In this document: positions 46,731 through 56,454 of the stretch, one piece after another | How positions within the stretch are numbered: position 1 is the first letter of the stretch | Layout of the letters: each line of letters starts with the position of its first letter | DNA from: Acanthamoeba castellanii str. Neff | Lineage: Eukaryota; Discosea; Longamoebia; Acanthamoebidae | Direction of reading: 5' to 3' | Assembly (NCBI RefSeq): GCF_000313135.1 | Contig: NW_004457538.1 | Location: forward strand, 365,135-429,134 | Length of the DNA: 64,000 bases | Notes under the pieces: model-generated | Database searches by the model: none | Told to the model about the DNA's origin: nothing | What the model saw: the letters and a program-made list of their open reading frames with translations, nothing else | Program-made: the position numbers and the translations under genes

Positions 46731-47393
46731 TTAGTTGCCCTTCTTACGGCGGATGTTGTGGACGTAACCCTTGTTGAGGGGCGGCACGGAGCGAGACGAT
46801 CCGCAGACGGTAGACTGGCAGACAAGGAAGTGGAGACGGTTCTCCCTCTTGAGCACGGTGTCTCGTCCCTTGCAGGTCTTGCACACGACGTACTCGTCGA
46901 TGTACTTCTTGAGCAGCGACTCGAGCTGCTTGGGCATGAAGCGACCCTTGATAACGACGCGGCCGCTGCCGTCCAAATTGGCCGTCGTTCCCAACTCGAC
47001 GATGACGTAGGTCAGGAGATGCTGGGGGTTGCGATTGAGGGCCTTCACGATCGCCGGGAAGTTGGACCACAGGGTCTTGCTGGTACCCACGAGGTAGGCC
47101 TCGGGCAGCGGCACGCGCTTGGATCGCTTCTGATCGGGCTTATCGCCAACGAGCTCGAACACGCGATGGAGCAGAGTCTCGTACGAGTAGTCCTCGATGT
47201 CGGCCTTGGCAGCCGCAGAGGCATCCTCGCCATTGGTGGATGTGGAAGGGGCGACCTCGTCGGATGTGGCCTGATCGGGGGCGGCATCGGTAGCCTTTAC
47301 CTCCTCGGTGGCGGCGTCCGCGACGACCTTCCTCGTCCTCTTCTTCTTCTTTTGCGTAGGATCGAAAAGCGCAACTTCAGCCTCTTCCGACAT
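46731..47393 (-). CDS. Translation initiation factor eIF2 subunit beta
   Basis: Intronless, about 220 residues, ATG 47393, TAA 46731-46733. N-terminus has one lysine block (KKKKRTRK), rather than the three of human and yeast eIF2-beta, followed by a Ser/Thr/Ala linker. The conserved core is present: VPLPEAYLVGTSKTLWSNFP, IVKALNRNPQHLLTYVIVEL, GTTANLDGSGRVVIKGRF, LESLLKKYIDEYVVCKTCKG and the zinc ribbon. It binds eIF5 and eIF2B-epsilon through lysine blocks and is part of the eIF2-GTP-Met-tRNAi complex. The second Cys pair of the ribbon is spaced C-x4-C (VCQSTVCG) instead of the usual C-x2-C. Confidence 0.9.
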   Translation of the reverse strand: MSEEAEVALFDPTQKKKKRTRKVVADAATEEVKATDAAPDQATSDEVAPSTSTNGEDASAAAKADIEDYSYETLLHRVFELVGDKPDQKRSKRVPLPEAYLVGTSKTLWSNFPAIVKALNRNPQHLLTYVIVELGTTANLDGSGRVVIKGRFMPKQLESLLKKYIDEYVVCKTCKGRDTVLKRENRLHFLVCQSTVCGSSRSVPPLNKGYVHNIRRKKGN

Positions 47394-47669
47394 GATGATG
47401 TTTGTGTTGATGCTGAATCGAATGGAAATCGCTGGGTTGGTGGGGTCCTCCCAGAAAAAACGAGGATTCACTTTTTTCTTCTTCAGGTCGAAGAAATAGG
47501 CCAGAAATAAATGAGCAAAAATTGTTGGCATTGTTTTGGTTGAAGAAGGCCACCTTTGCTGGCTTGATGGGCATTGTTGTTGCTGAAACGCCTGACTCAG
47601 CTGTGCTTATCCTTCCTACATAGACCCACAAGGCAAAGAAAGAGAAGATGTAAGTGTGATCGGGACTGT

Positions 47670-49065
47670 TCACTCAGCATCTGCACGGCAGGGAATGCGT
47701 GCGTACACAAGGTTGAGCCACTGCTGCAGCTTTTGGTTCTCCTCCTCGTCCTCTGAGTCAGACTCAGACACGAACTCGCTCAAGTTCAGCGGTGGCAGCC
47801 TGGGCACAACCTCCTGCATCAACACCCAGTTCAATGGCAACGCAACACCAACACAAACCAAACCAGAGGTGAGCGAGGCCTTGGTACCGAACACCACCAA
47901 GCGCGCGCAGACAATATGTGGGGAGTGATATAAGCAACGACGACGTACCTCAGGGACTTTGAAATCTATGTACAGGATGATCCGTTCTGAGTCGCTGTCG
48001 TTCCAGGCCGAGTGTGGGTAGGTGTCATCGAACACGATCACCTCGCCCGCTTTTCGCCAATGGTGCACTGATGGTGGCGTAAACAGAACCGGTTTGATGA
48101 TAGTCTCGGTCAATCGAGAATGTCATGATTCAAGTCTTGACAGTCACGAGCAACGCACAGTCAAAAACAGAGCGAGTCTCAGCGGCGCACCTTCGGGTCC
48201 GCACACGAGACTGGCGCCCGATGAGGGGATCAGCAAGCCCAAGTGATAGGCCAACGCCCCGTACATGCGACCTACGACCCACAGCCACAGACAGAGCCCA
48301 TGAGCACACGGGCGATGGCAAGACAACACAAACACGCTGCACAGTGGTGCCAATCGCGAGCGAGGAGACGCGTTGTACCCGTAAAGCCCTTGTGGGTGTC
48401 GATGCCGGACCGAGGCTGAATGCGAGAGAAGCCCGCCACTCGGATGCCCGGCACCTGCTCAAGCAGCCGCGTTGTTTGAGGGCACAACTGCACGCGCGTG
48501 TGTACGATGTGAGTCGCTACTTACAACCGATGCACGAACGCCATCGCACACGCAACACGCACGAAGGGCGGGAGCCAGACGAGGGAGGAGAAGTACATAC
48601 AGCACAGTTTTCGGTCATGTACTGGCCGTTGTTCATGAGTCCGAAGATGGTCCAGTCGTTGTTGGGCCGGTCTGGGTTGTTGACTGACCACCAGTGCAAC
48701 CAACCCTGCACAAGGCCATAAAAAAATAAAAATAATAAAATAATATAATTAATGAATCGGATGATAAATGTTACAGAAGGGCAGGACGCTACCTGTTGAT
48801 TTTTGGTGCGTTGATAGAAATCGTCGAACTGCTTGTCTTCGCACCAGACGCCAGACAGCTCGGCACCGTTGCGTGACTCGGCGGAGACGATGGCTGACCC
48901 GAGCGCGGCACGAAGCTCCTCAAGGATGAGCTCGGCGTGTTGCGTGAGCACGTCGAGGTGGGGAAAGAGGGCGGGATCGTAGAAGTAGTGGTTGGTCTCT
49001 GGTCGCTTCTCCCGCGATTGCGCGGGCAGCATGGACAGTGGCTGCAGGGCATCTGCGGCCTCCAT
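47670..49065 (-). CDS. Aspartyl/asparaginyl beta-hydroxylase-like dioxygenase
   Basis: ATG at 49065, TGA at 47670-47672, about six exons. The N-terminal helical part (PHLDVLTQHAELILEELRAA) is followed by NDWTIFGLMNNGQYM, VPGIRVAGFSRIQPRSGIDT, YHLGLLIPSSGASLVCGPEG, HHWRKAGEVIVFDDTYPHSA and WNDSDSERIILYIDFKVPE. The ...RPxSG...H-L-G-L...G-E-...F-D-D-T-x-x-H-x-x-W-N order matches the aspartyl/asparaginyl beta-hydroxylase (ASPH/LPXTG-LipA) cupin fold, using Fe(II) and 2-oxoglutarate; conserved His appear in YHLGL and YPHSAWN. No N-terminal signal or TPR is visible, so it may be cytosolic. An acidic C-terminal tail (ESDSEDEEENQ) follows. Start-to-start distance to the next gene is 101 bp. Confidence 0.82.
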
Positions 49066-49166
49066 GACGTTGGCTCTTTCAAATGTTGATTATTTCTAAA
49101 AAAGAAAAAGCAAACAATTCGACCACTTGTCATCTTTAAAATCAACAGAGAAAAGAGCAAACAGAG
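49066..49166. promoter_or_regulatory. 101-bp divergent promoter
   Basis: Only 101 bp separate ATG 49065 (minus) from ATG 49167 (plus), the shortest divergent spacer in the window. It is A/T-rich (TTGATTATTTCTAAAAAAG). Both core promoters and both 5' UTRs must fit here. Confidence 0.6.
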
Positions 49167-50946
49167 ATGAGCAGTAGCCAGGCCGAAGATGATGCTGCTG
49201 GCGACGAGCAACGCCGGTCTTTGTGGCAGTTCCTGCTGCACCCCATTGAATCCTATGATGACCTGATGGAGACCCTCCAGTCCTCCAGCGACACCACCTA
49301 CAAGGAAATCGGGTACACAATCTATGCCGAATTATTCTGCAAGGGGTGAGATCTAATCGATGGGCTTCGTGGTCAGATACACGACTGCCGTAGCACTCAA
49401 TGTGATCTTGTTGCTGGCCAAGTTTGCCCTCCCGCACGCATGGCGGGTACCTTGTCCTCTCCCTCTTGAGCCATCCTGCACGAGAATCTTGGCGCCAGAC
49501 CTGTCTTTGTTGTTTTACTCGATGACTACAGCTGCCGTTCGGTGTGGGACTGCTGCTCTTGAGCTGCGCCTTTGCCTGGCGCTTCTTCACCAAGAAGAAG
49601 CTCTACCGAATCTACAAGAGGGAGGGCTCGCTGGTCCGTCCCTCTCCACCTTTCTCTTCTTCTTCTTTCCTCCCAATTCATCAGCACACGCCTCACCTTC
49701 TTCTTCTTCTTCTCGGCAGCCGATCAAGTCGCCCAACGTGCGGGTCGCCGTCACGAGCCCTCGGAAGCTCAGGGGAGCTGTACGTCCTTCGCTCTGGTCA
49801 CTGTGCTGACTGAGCGCTGCTTACATCAACACCGGACAATGGCTGTGGCCGGCGCCGCCAAACAGGTCTCTCGCAACGACATCACGGAAGTGTGCGACCT
49901 CATGCTCTGGGACCCGCCCATCATCTCGAAAACTGTGTTCTGGTACACAGCAAACACACTCCTAACCACCACCAACACGAGCAACTTACTCACCTCGTCG
50001 ATTCGTGTCGTGTCGTGTCGTGTGTGTCGTGTCGTGCTTACAGCCTGTTTTCTCCGCTCCAAGTGGCCGTGGTGCTGGTCGCGAATGACTCTGACTTGAT
50101 GGCCTCCATCTTTTCGCTCGTCTTCGCCGCCATCATTGCCATCTTTGTACGCGCGCTCGCTTTTCATCGCTCTCCATGACCGCTACTCTCCTCCCTGACC
50201 ATTTTCTTTTTCCACGTGCGGCCCTGCACAACAGATCACGTTCATGTGCAACGTGTTCACCACGTGGAAGAACGACCAAGAGGTCATCTTCAGGGAGGTA
50301 CGTACCACTTCACTCCACTCTTGCGCATTGTCACACACACAGCACGCAGCACACAGCACACACACAATTTACACAAGTGGTCATCATGGCACTCACCCAC
50401 TCACCCATCTGTCGCGCGCGTGCAGGTCTACGATGAGCAGAATCGGTTCATGCTCTCGCAAACGGCCAAGCCCAAGGCCGACGCGGCCATCCAGGCCGAC
50501 GCCGTGGACACCCACGAGACCTCGCTCCTCTACCCGGCCTATCCGCCCACCGGTTCGCATTACCGACCTAGCTTCCGCCACTACCCGCATCCGCAGCTCG
50601 TGCCTGACGTGTGTGCGGTGTGTGCGTGTTGTGTGTGTGTGTGTGTGTGTGTGCAGTGATCGTGGTGCCGCCAACGCCGGTGCAGACCACCCCGCGCTCG
50701 TTTTCTGCTGGCACTCGCTCGTCCGCCGGATCGCAGACCACGCCCCCGTCGTTGACTTCGCCCACTTCAATCCCGAGAAAGAGGAAGAGTACGTACTCAC
50801 GTCCTCTTCTTTCTTCTTCTTCTTCGTGCTACCATGTCACAGTTGCATCACCATCAGCTGTTTTAGACTCATCTTTTTGATGACGCTGATGTTCGCGTTA
50901 CTTGCGTGCAGAGAGCGTGAATCCGTTCCAGCAAGGCGGCCTGTAA
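49167..50946 (+). CDS. Membrane protein, family unknown
   Basis: ATG at 49167 (MSSSQAEDDAAGDEQRRSLW), TAA at 50944-50946. About eight exons. A cytosolic-looking start with QFLLHPIESYDDLMETLQSS leads to TMs GVGLLLLSCAFAWRFF, then KKKLYRIYKREGSL, and further hydrophobic segments LQVAVVLVANDSDLM and ASIFSLVFAAIIAIF, ITFMCNVFTTWKNDQEVIF, followed by a Ser/Thr/Pro-rich tail (VPPTPVQTTPRSF, SPTSIPRKRKS) ending ESVNPFQQGGL. Probably three to four TMs; no family recognised. Some internal splice sites, near 49350-49560, are provisional. Confidence 0.6.
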
Positions 50947-51308
50947 GGACCAGTGAGGCCCTCCCACATGCATCCATATGTAGATAACAGCCCACAAACA
51001 AACTGTGGACGGGTGTGTGCTCGCGGAGAATAACAAACAACATGTTGTTCAGCCCATGTTGTGTGGTCCCAAAAGGCGGAAGGGTGCGGGAAGTGGGTGT
51101 TGGTATCGTCGGGATTTCCGCCTGATAACCAGGACTTTGAATTTGTCGACAGCCGGCGTGAACTCGCACGGGCAACATGTTTGCCGGCGCGTCGGGAAGG
51201 TCAGTATCCCACGCAATCGCCCCGCCAACAGCGAAGCTACGCAGCTGCCCGCTACACATCTATAAATCTGCATCACATCGAGGCACAATCTAAGAATCTA
51301 CTACCGTG
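50947..51308 (+). promoter_or_regulatory. FBPase promoter with TATA box
   Basis: 362 bp upstream of the FBPase ATG. TATAAAT at 51261-51267 lies about 48 bp before the ATG at 51309, a spacing that fits a short 5' UTR. Confidence 0.6.
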
Positions 51309-53006
51309 ATGGAGACGCAAGGAAGACAGGCCTACCCGATGACCCTCACCCAGTTCATCCTGGAGGAGCAGCACCATCACCCCACTGCCCAGGTACGACG
51401 ATTGAGTTAATAACACTCCTGGGCGAAGTAGTTTACGCGTTGTTGACCGAGTGTCCTTCCTTTGTGCTGCGATCGTAGGGTGATTTGTCGATTTTGCTGC
51501 ATGCCATCGAGATTGCGTCCAAGTACGTGTCGGCCCAGGTGCGCGCCGCTGGAATCTTCGATCTCTACGGTGTCGAGGGCACCACCAACGTGCAGGGGTA
51601 CGTAGGGCCCTCCCAGCATTCTCAAATCTTTTCGCAGTGTATGTGGCCCAGCCAAAAAGCAAACCTTGTTCTTTCTTCTCTCCACAGGGAGGTGGTCAAG
51701 AAGCTGGACGTCATCGCCAACGAGGCCTTCATCACCGCCCTCAAGCGCAGCAAGAAGGTCTGCGTGATGGTCAGGTACCGTGTAGCGCCAACCGCAGCTC
51801 AATCGGTCGTAGCGTAGTCGTTTACGTTGGGTGTTTCCCGCACTACTCAATACTCGCAGTGAAGAGAACGAGCACCCGATCGTGGTCGAGGCCTCCCTCG
51901 GCAAGTACGTCGCCGTCTTCGATCCGCTCGACGGCTCGTCCAACATCGACGCCAACGTCTCCATCGGTAAGCACCGTCTCCTCGCCACAACTCGCGGCCC
52001 AAGTCGCTAAGCCCAACTGTTCTCCGCAGGCACCATTTTCGGCATCTACCACCGCAAGTCGGCCAAGGGCACCACCGACTACACCGAGGACCTCCTCCAG
52101 CCCGGCAACAAGCTCGTACGTTGAGCTTCTGAGGATTACATACGCTGAGCTGAGAGCTGAGAGCTGAGAGCTGAGAGCTGAGAGCTGAGAGCTGAGAGCT
52201 GAGAGCTGAGAGCTGAGAGCTGAGAGCTGAGAGCTGAGAGCTGAGAGCTGAGAGCTGAGAGCTGAGAGCTGAGAGCTGAGAGCTGAGAGCTGAGAGCTGA
52301 GAGCTGAGAGCTGAGAGCTGAGAGCTGAGAGCTGAGAGCTGAGAGCGATGACGATTACTGACGCGCGCATGGCTTAGGTGGCTGCTGGCTACACGCTCTA
52401 CGGCACGGCGACGATGCTGGTGCTGAGCTCGGGCAACGGCGTGAACGGCTTCACGCTCGACACGACGGCCGGCGAGTTCGTGCTCACGCACCCCAACATC
52501 CGGGTCCCGCCCAAGGGCAACATCTACTCCGTCAACGAGGGCAACAGCGCCTTCTGGTACGAGCCCGTCACGCGATACGTCGACAGCGTCAAGAACCCGC
52601 CCAAGGGCAACCCCTACTCCCTCCGCTACGTCGGCAGGTATGGCCTCTCCTCTCATCGCACACGCACGACCGCACGACACGCGCAGTGGGCTGACACGCG
52701 TGTGTGTCGTGCGACCACAGCATGGTGGCCGATGTGCACAGGACGCTGGTGTACGGCGGCATCTTCATGTACCCGGCCGACAAGCGATCGAAGCAGGGCA
52801 AGCTGCGCCTCCTGTACGAGGCCAACCCGATGGCCTTCCTCATGGAGCAGGCCGGCGGCAAGGGCACCACCGGCACCGGCCGCATCCTCGACCTCGAGCC
52901 CAAGGGCATCCACGACCGCTGCCCCGTCTTCCTCGGCTCCACCGACCTCATCAACGAACTCGAGGGCTTCTTCGCCGCCGCCTCCGAAGACAAGGCCGCT
53001 CTCTAA
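51309..53006 (+). CDS. FBP: Fructose-1,6-bisphosphatase
   Basis: ATG at 51309 ([20 protein letters not shown]), TAA at 53004-53006, seven exons. The class I FBPase core is intact: [40 protein letters not shown] (metal-binding DPLDGSS), [64 protein letters not shown] and [19 protein letters not shown]. The N-terminal region lacks the KARGFVHK-like allosteric detail visible in animal enzymes as far as I can judge, but AMP regulation cannot be read off. It hydrolyses fructose-1,6-bisphosphate in gluconeogenesis. An intron (52115-52377) holds a 29-copy 7-bp array. Confidence 0.95.
52144..52345. repeat. (GAGCTGA)29 minisatellite in FBPase intron
   Basis: Perfect or near-perfect 7-bp units (GCTGAGA register) over about 200 bp, between the exons for LLQPGNKL and VAAGYTLYG. 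Self-complementary AGCT cores give hairpin potential. Confidence 0.95.
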
Positions 53007-53151
53007 GCTTCTTCTCTACCCCCCCCCAAACCCACAGTACACAATCGCTTGAACATTGCTCTTCTTTTCTTTGCAACCAGTTGATGGTGGTGATGATGAT
53101 GATGCAGAAGATGATGATGCAGAAGAAGAAGAAGAAGATGGTGGCGATGGA
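53007..53151. other. Convergent spacer with GAT/GAA trinucleotide runs
   Basis: 145 bp with (GAT)n and (GAA)n runs at 53092-53141 between the FBPase and PLD stops; probably 3' UTR. Confidence 0.5.
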
Positions 53152-56100
53152 TCATGTGAACACGTCTTCGTCGGTGAAGAGAAGGTCGAGGTTCTTGATG
53201 TCGGCTCGGTTGGGCGCTGCGTTCGGTCACGCAACACACACGTCAGACCACCCCACGACACGCACGACACACACGGGGGCGGGGGGGGGCTTTACCGAGG
53301 TCCTCGTGCTTGAGGAAGTCGAGGGGGAAGCGGGTGAGGTGGCCGCGGATGGTCATGAGGTGCGACTTCTTGATGTGGCACTCCTGCTCGTTGATGGTCG
53401 CGCTCCAGTCCTTCAAGAACAGCAGGCACGGAATCGAGTCGTGCGCCACCACCGGGAACACCTGTATGACACACATAGCGGCGCGCGGGCGTGTGTTTGT
53501 GTAAACGCGTGCGTGCGGCGTGTGTGTGCGGTGTGGCGTGTGTCGTGCGGTGTAGTACCTCGCCATAGATCTTGTCGTTGGCGTTCATTCTCGCGCACCA
53601 CTCGCCCCTGTTTTTTTTGAGAAGATTGGCGCGTGAGTGACTGGAAAGAAAGAAAGAATCGTGCCTTCATGCCAAGAGGGCGGGCGAGTACTTGAAGGTG
53701 GCCTCGCACACGGGGTCGTCGATGTTGTCCATTTCGTGGTCGAACAGCCCCAGATGCTGTGAACGCAGCGCAGGTCGTGTCAATCAACACCCCCCCCCCA
53801 CGTACACGCGTGTCGTTGGCTCAATGAGTTCGGCCTGCGTACCTCGCGCCACAGGCTTCGCCGCAGGTCGTAGGCGAATCTGCACTTCTTGTAGGGCCTG
53901 CACAAGTCACGCGCGCGCAAGACATCAGCACACGGCATCGCCGCCAATGACCATTGCGATTGCGACACACAACGTACGCTCCGTTCATGCGCGAGTCCAC
54001 AAAGTCGGTGTCGTTGAGCATCACACAGATCTCCGAATCCCTGCGCGAGCCGCTCGTCGTCGTCAGCCAAAGAATGAAGGAAGGAACGAACAAAGAGCGA
54101 AAAAAGAGTGGGCGGCGGGGCGGGGGGGCGAAGCGAGCGACAGACCTCTTGCCGAGCATGGAGCGGTCGTTGATGTTGGCCGAACCGCAGATGACGAGGC
54201 GGTCGTCGACGATCAGCAGCTTCGAGTGGATGTAGATCTGCTCCGTCACCGCCGTGCCCCGCGCCAGGAAATCGCTTCACCCCCGCACAAGCCGCGCTTG
54301 TCAGACCTCAAACAGAACGGCCGTGTGTCGTGCTGTGTGTCGTGCTATGTGTCTTGTGTGTCGTGTCGTGTCGTGTCGTGTCGTGTCGTGTCGTGTCGTG
54401 TCGTGGTGCGTACTAGGTTCGGAGGGCGCAGAAGACGATGTAGTCGCTAGCGGTCTTGTCCGGGAACTCCTTGGTGAAGCGCTCAAGGATGGAGGTGCCG
54501 CCCCGCGTGATCGTGTGGTAGTTCCACCTTACCATTGCCTCGCAATCAGCTCACGACCCGACACACGCACACAGCACACGCACACGCACACGACGATAGC
54601 ACGACACACGCCGGTGCGTACCGCATGATGTTGCGCACGCTGGCGGAGGTGGCGTAGGTGCCGTCGGGGTGGACGGGGAGGATGACCACGACGCGGAACA
54701 CCTCACCGTTGACGACGGCCTTGCGGATGCGCTCGAAGATGATCGCCACGATGTCGTTCTCCACCGGCGCGCCCCCCGTCGAGCTGATGAAGAACTGATT
54801 CTCTGCATTCATCGCCATCATCGCCATCACCATCATCACCATATTAATATCGCACACGCACGCACGGCACGCACACGCACGCACGGCACGTGCGACACAC
54901 GCACGCACGGCGCGCACGGGGGGGGGTGTACCGATGTAGATGAAGTGTTCGGCGTTGGAGATGGCGTAGCGGTAGGCGTGGAGGATGGAGGTCTCGGTGT
55001 GCGGACCGGACCCGATGGACCACTCGCAGGTGCTGCGCAGGACCTGCGCCTCGCACGTGCCGTATCCGACGTTGGAGTGCGTGCGCGGCGCGACGGCGGC
55101 CTTGGGCAGCAGCCACGGCAGCGTCACCCCCTGAATCACCTCCCGGTGGTGGTTCTTCACGACACGACACACGACACGCACCACCGCACACGCACACGAA
55201 GGTGTGTTGTGTGAGGTTGGCGACCACCACACATCGCACCGCACACGACACGACACGACACGACACGACACGACACGACACGACGCGATGGGTACCCATC
55301 GTTGGATGAAGTTGGCGGCGACGTCTCTGGCCGCGTCGCCGTCCACGACCTGCGGTGAACACAGCGCATATGAGCAAAAAGAAAGAAAGAAAATGAAAAA
55401 AGAAAAGAAAAGAGGCGATGGTGGTGCGATGTACGGTGTGAACGTCGTGCCAGGCCATGCGCGGGTTCATGGTGCGGTCGAAGTAGTCGACGTCGGGCCG
55501 CTGCACGTTGTTGACCCCCGTCACCAGCGGATTGTAGTAGTCCTGGTCGTGGTGCCCGACAGCATTCATTAATTAAGGGGCCGTGTCGTGTCGTGTCGTG
55601 TCGTTGGTCGTGTCGTGTCGTGTGTCGTACCTTGCCGTTCCATCGGTAGGGCGGCTGCGAGTCGGTGATGCGATGACACTGGTCGTCCCACCTCCCCATC
55701 GCCAGATCCAATCCGCCCACAAACTATCGCACACCGCACACCGCACACACGCCATCGCACACACCGCACATGCGTCATCGCACACCGCACACGCGAGTGA
55801 GACACTCGCGACGGCGTGTGCGGCGATAGAAAGGAATGGAAGTGGGCGGCGTACGGCGTAGTCCTGGTCGACGACCAGGATCTTCTGGTGGTGGGACCAC
55901 TTGACCGGCGCGACGAGCGGGTGGCGGATGACCTTGATGGCCGGGTGGAGGTTCTCCAGGTACTGCTGCGCGTGCTGCGAGTTGAGGTTGACCGCCACCT
56001 TGGTCTCGTTCCAGATCAGCGCGCAGATCTGCACCCCCTCGTTGGCCTTGCGCTGCAGCATCATGTCCAACCGGTTCTCCTCCTTCATCTCCGTCGCGCC

Positions 56101-56394
56101 TGCAATGCATGCGTGTCGTGTCATGAGCGTGTGTGTCGTGTGCGTGTGCGGTGTGTGTCGTGTGCGTGTGCGGTGCGTGTCGTGCGGGTGAGACGAACCG
56201 GTGATCTCGTTTTCGCGGATGAGGTAGATCTCGGGCGAGAAGAACCAGTCGGCGATGAAGATGGACTCCTTGGCGTTGCGAATGGCGCGCGCCATCTCCT
56301 TGAACGTGTCCTTCCCATCCACCAGCCAACGCGCATTGATTTTCTGTCGACCATTCATCGCACGCGTCAGTGCGTGTGCGGTGGTGCGTGTGCG

Positions 56395-56454
<60 letters not shown>

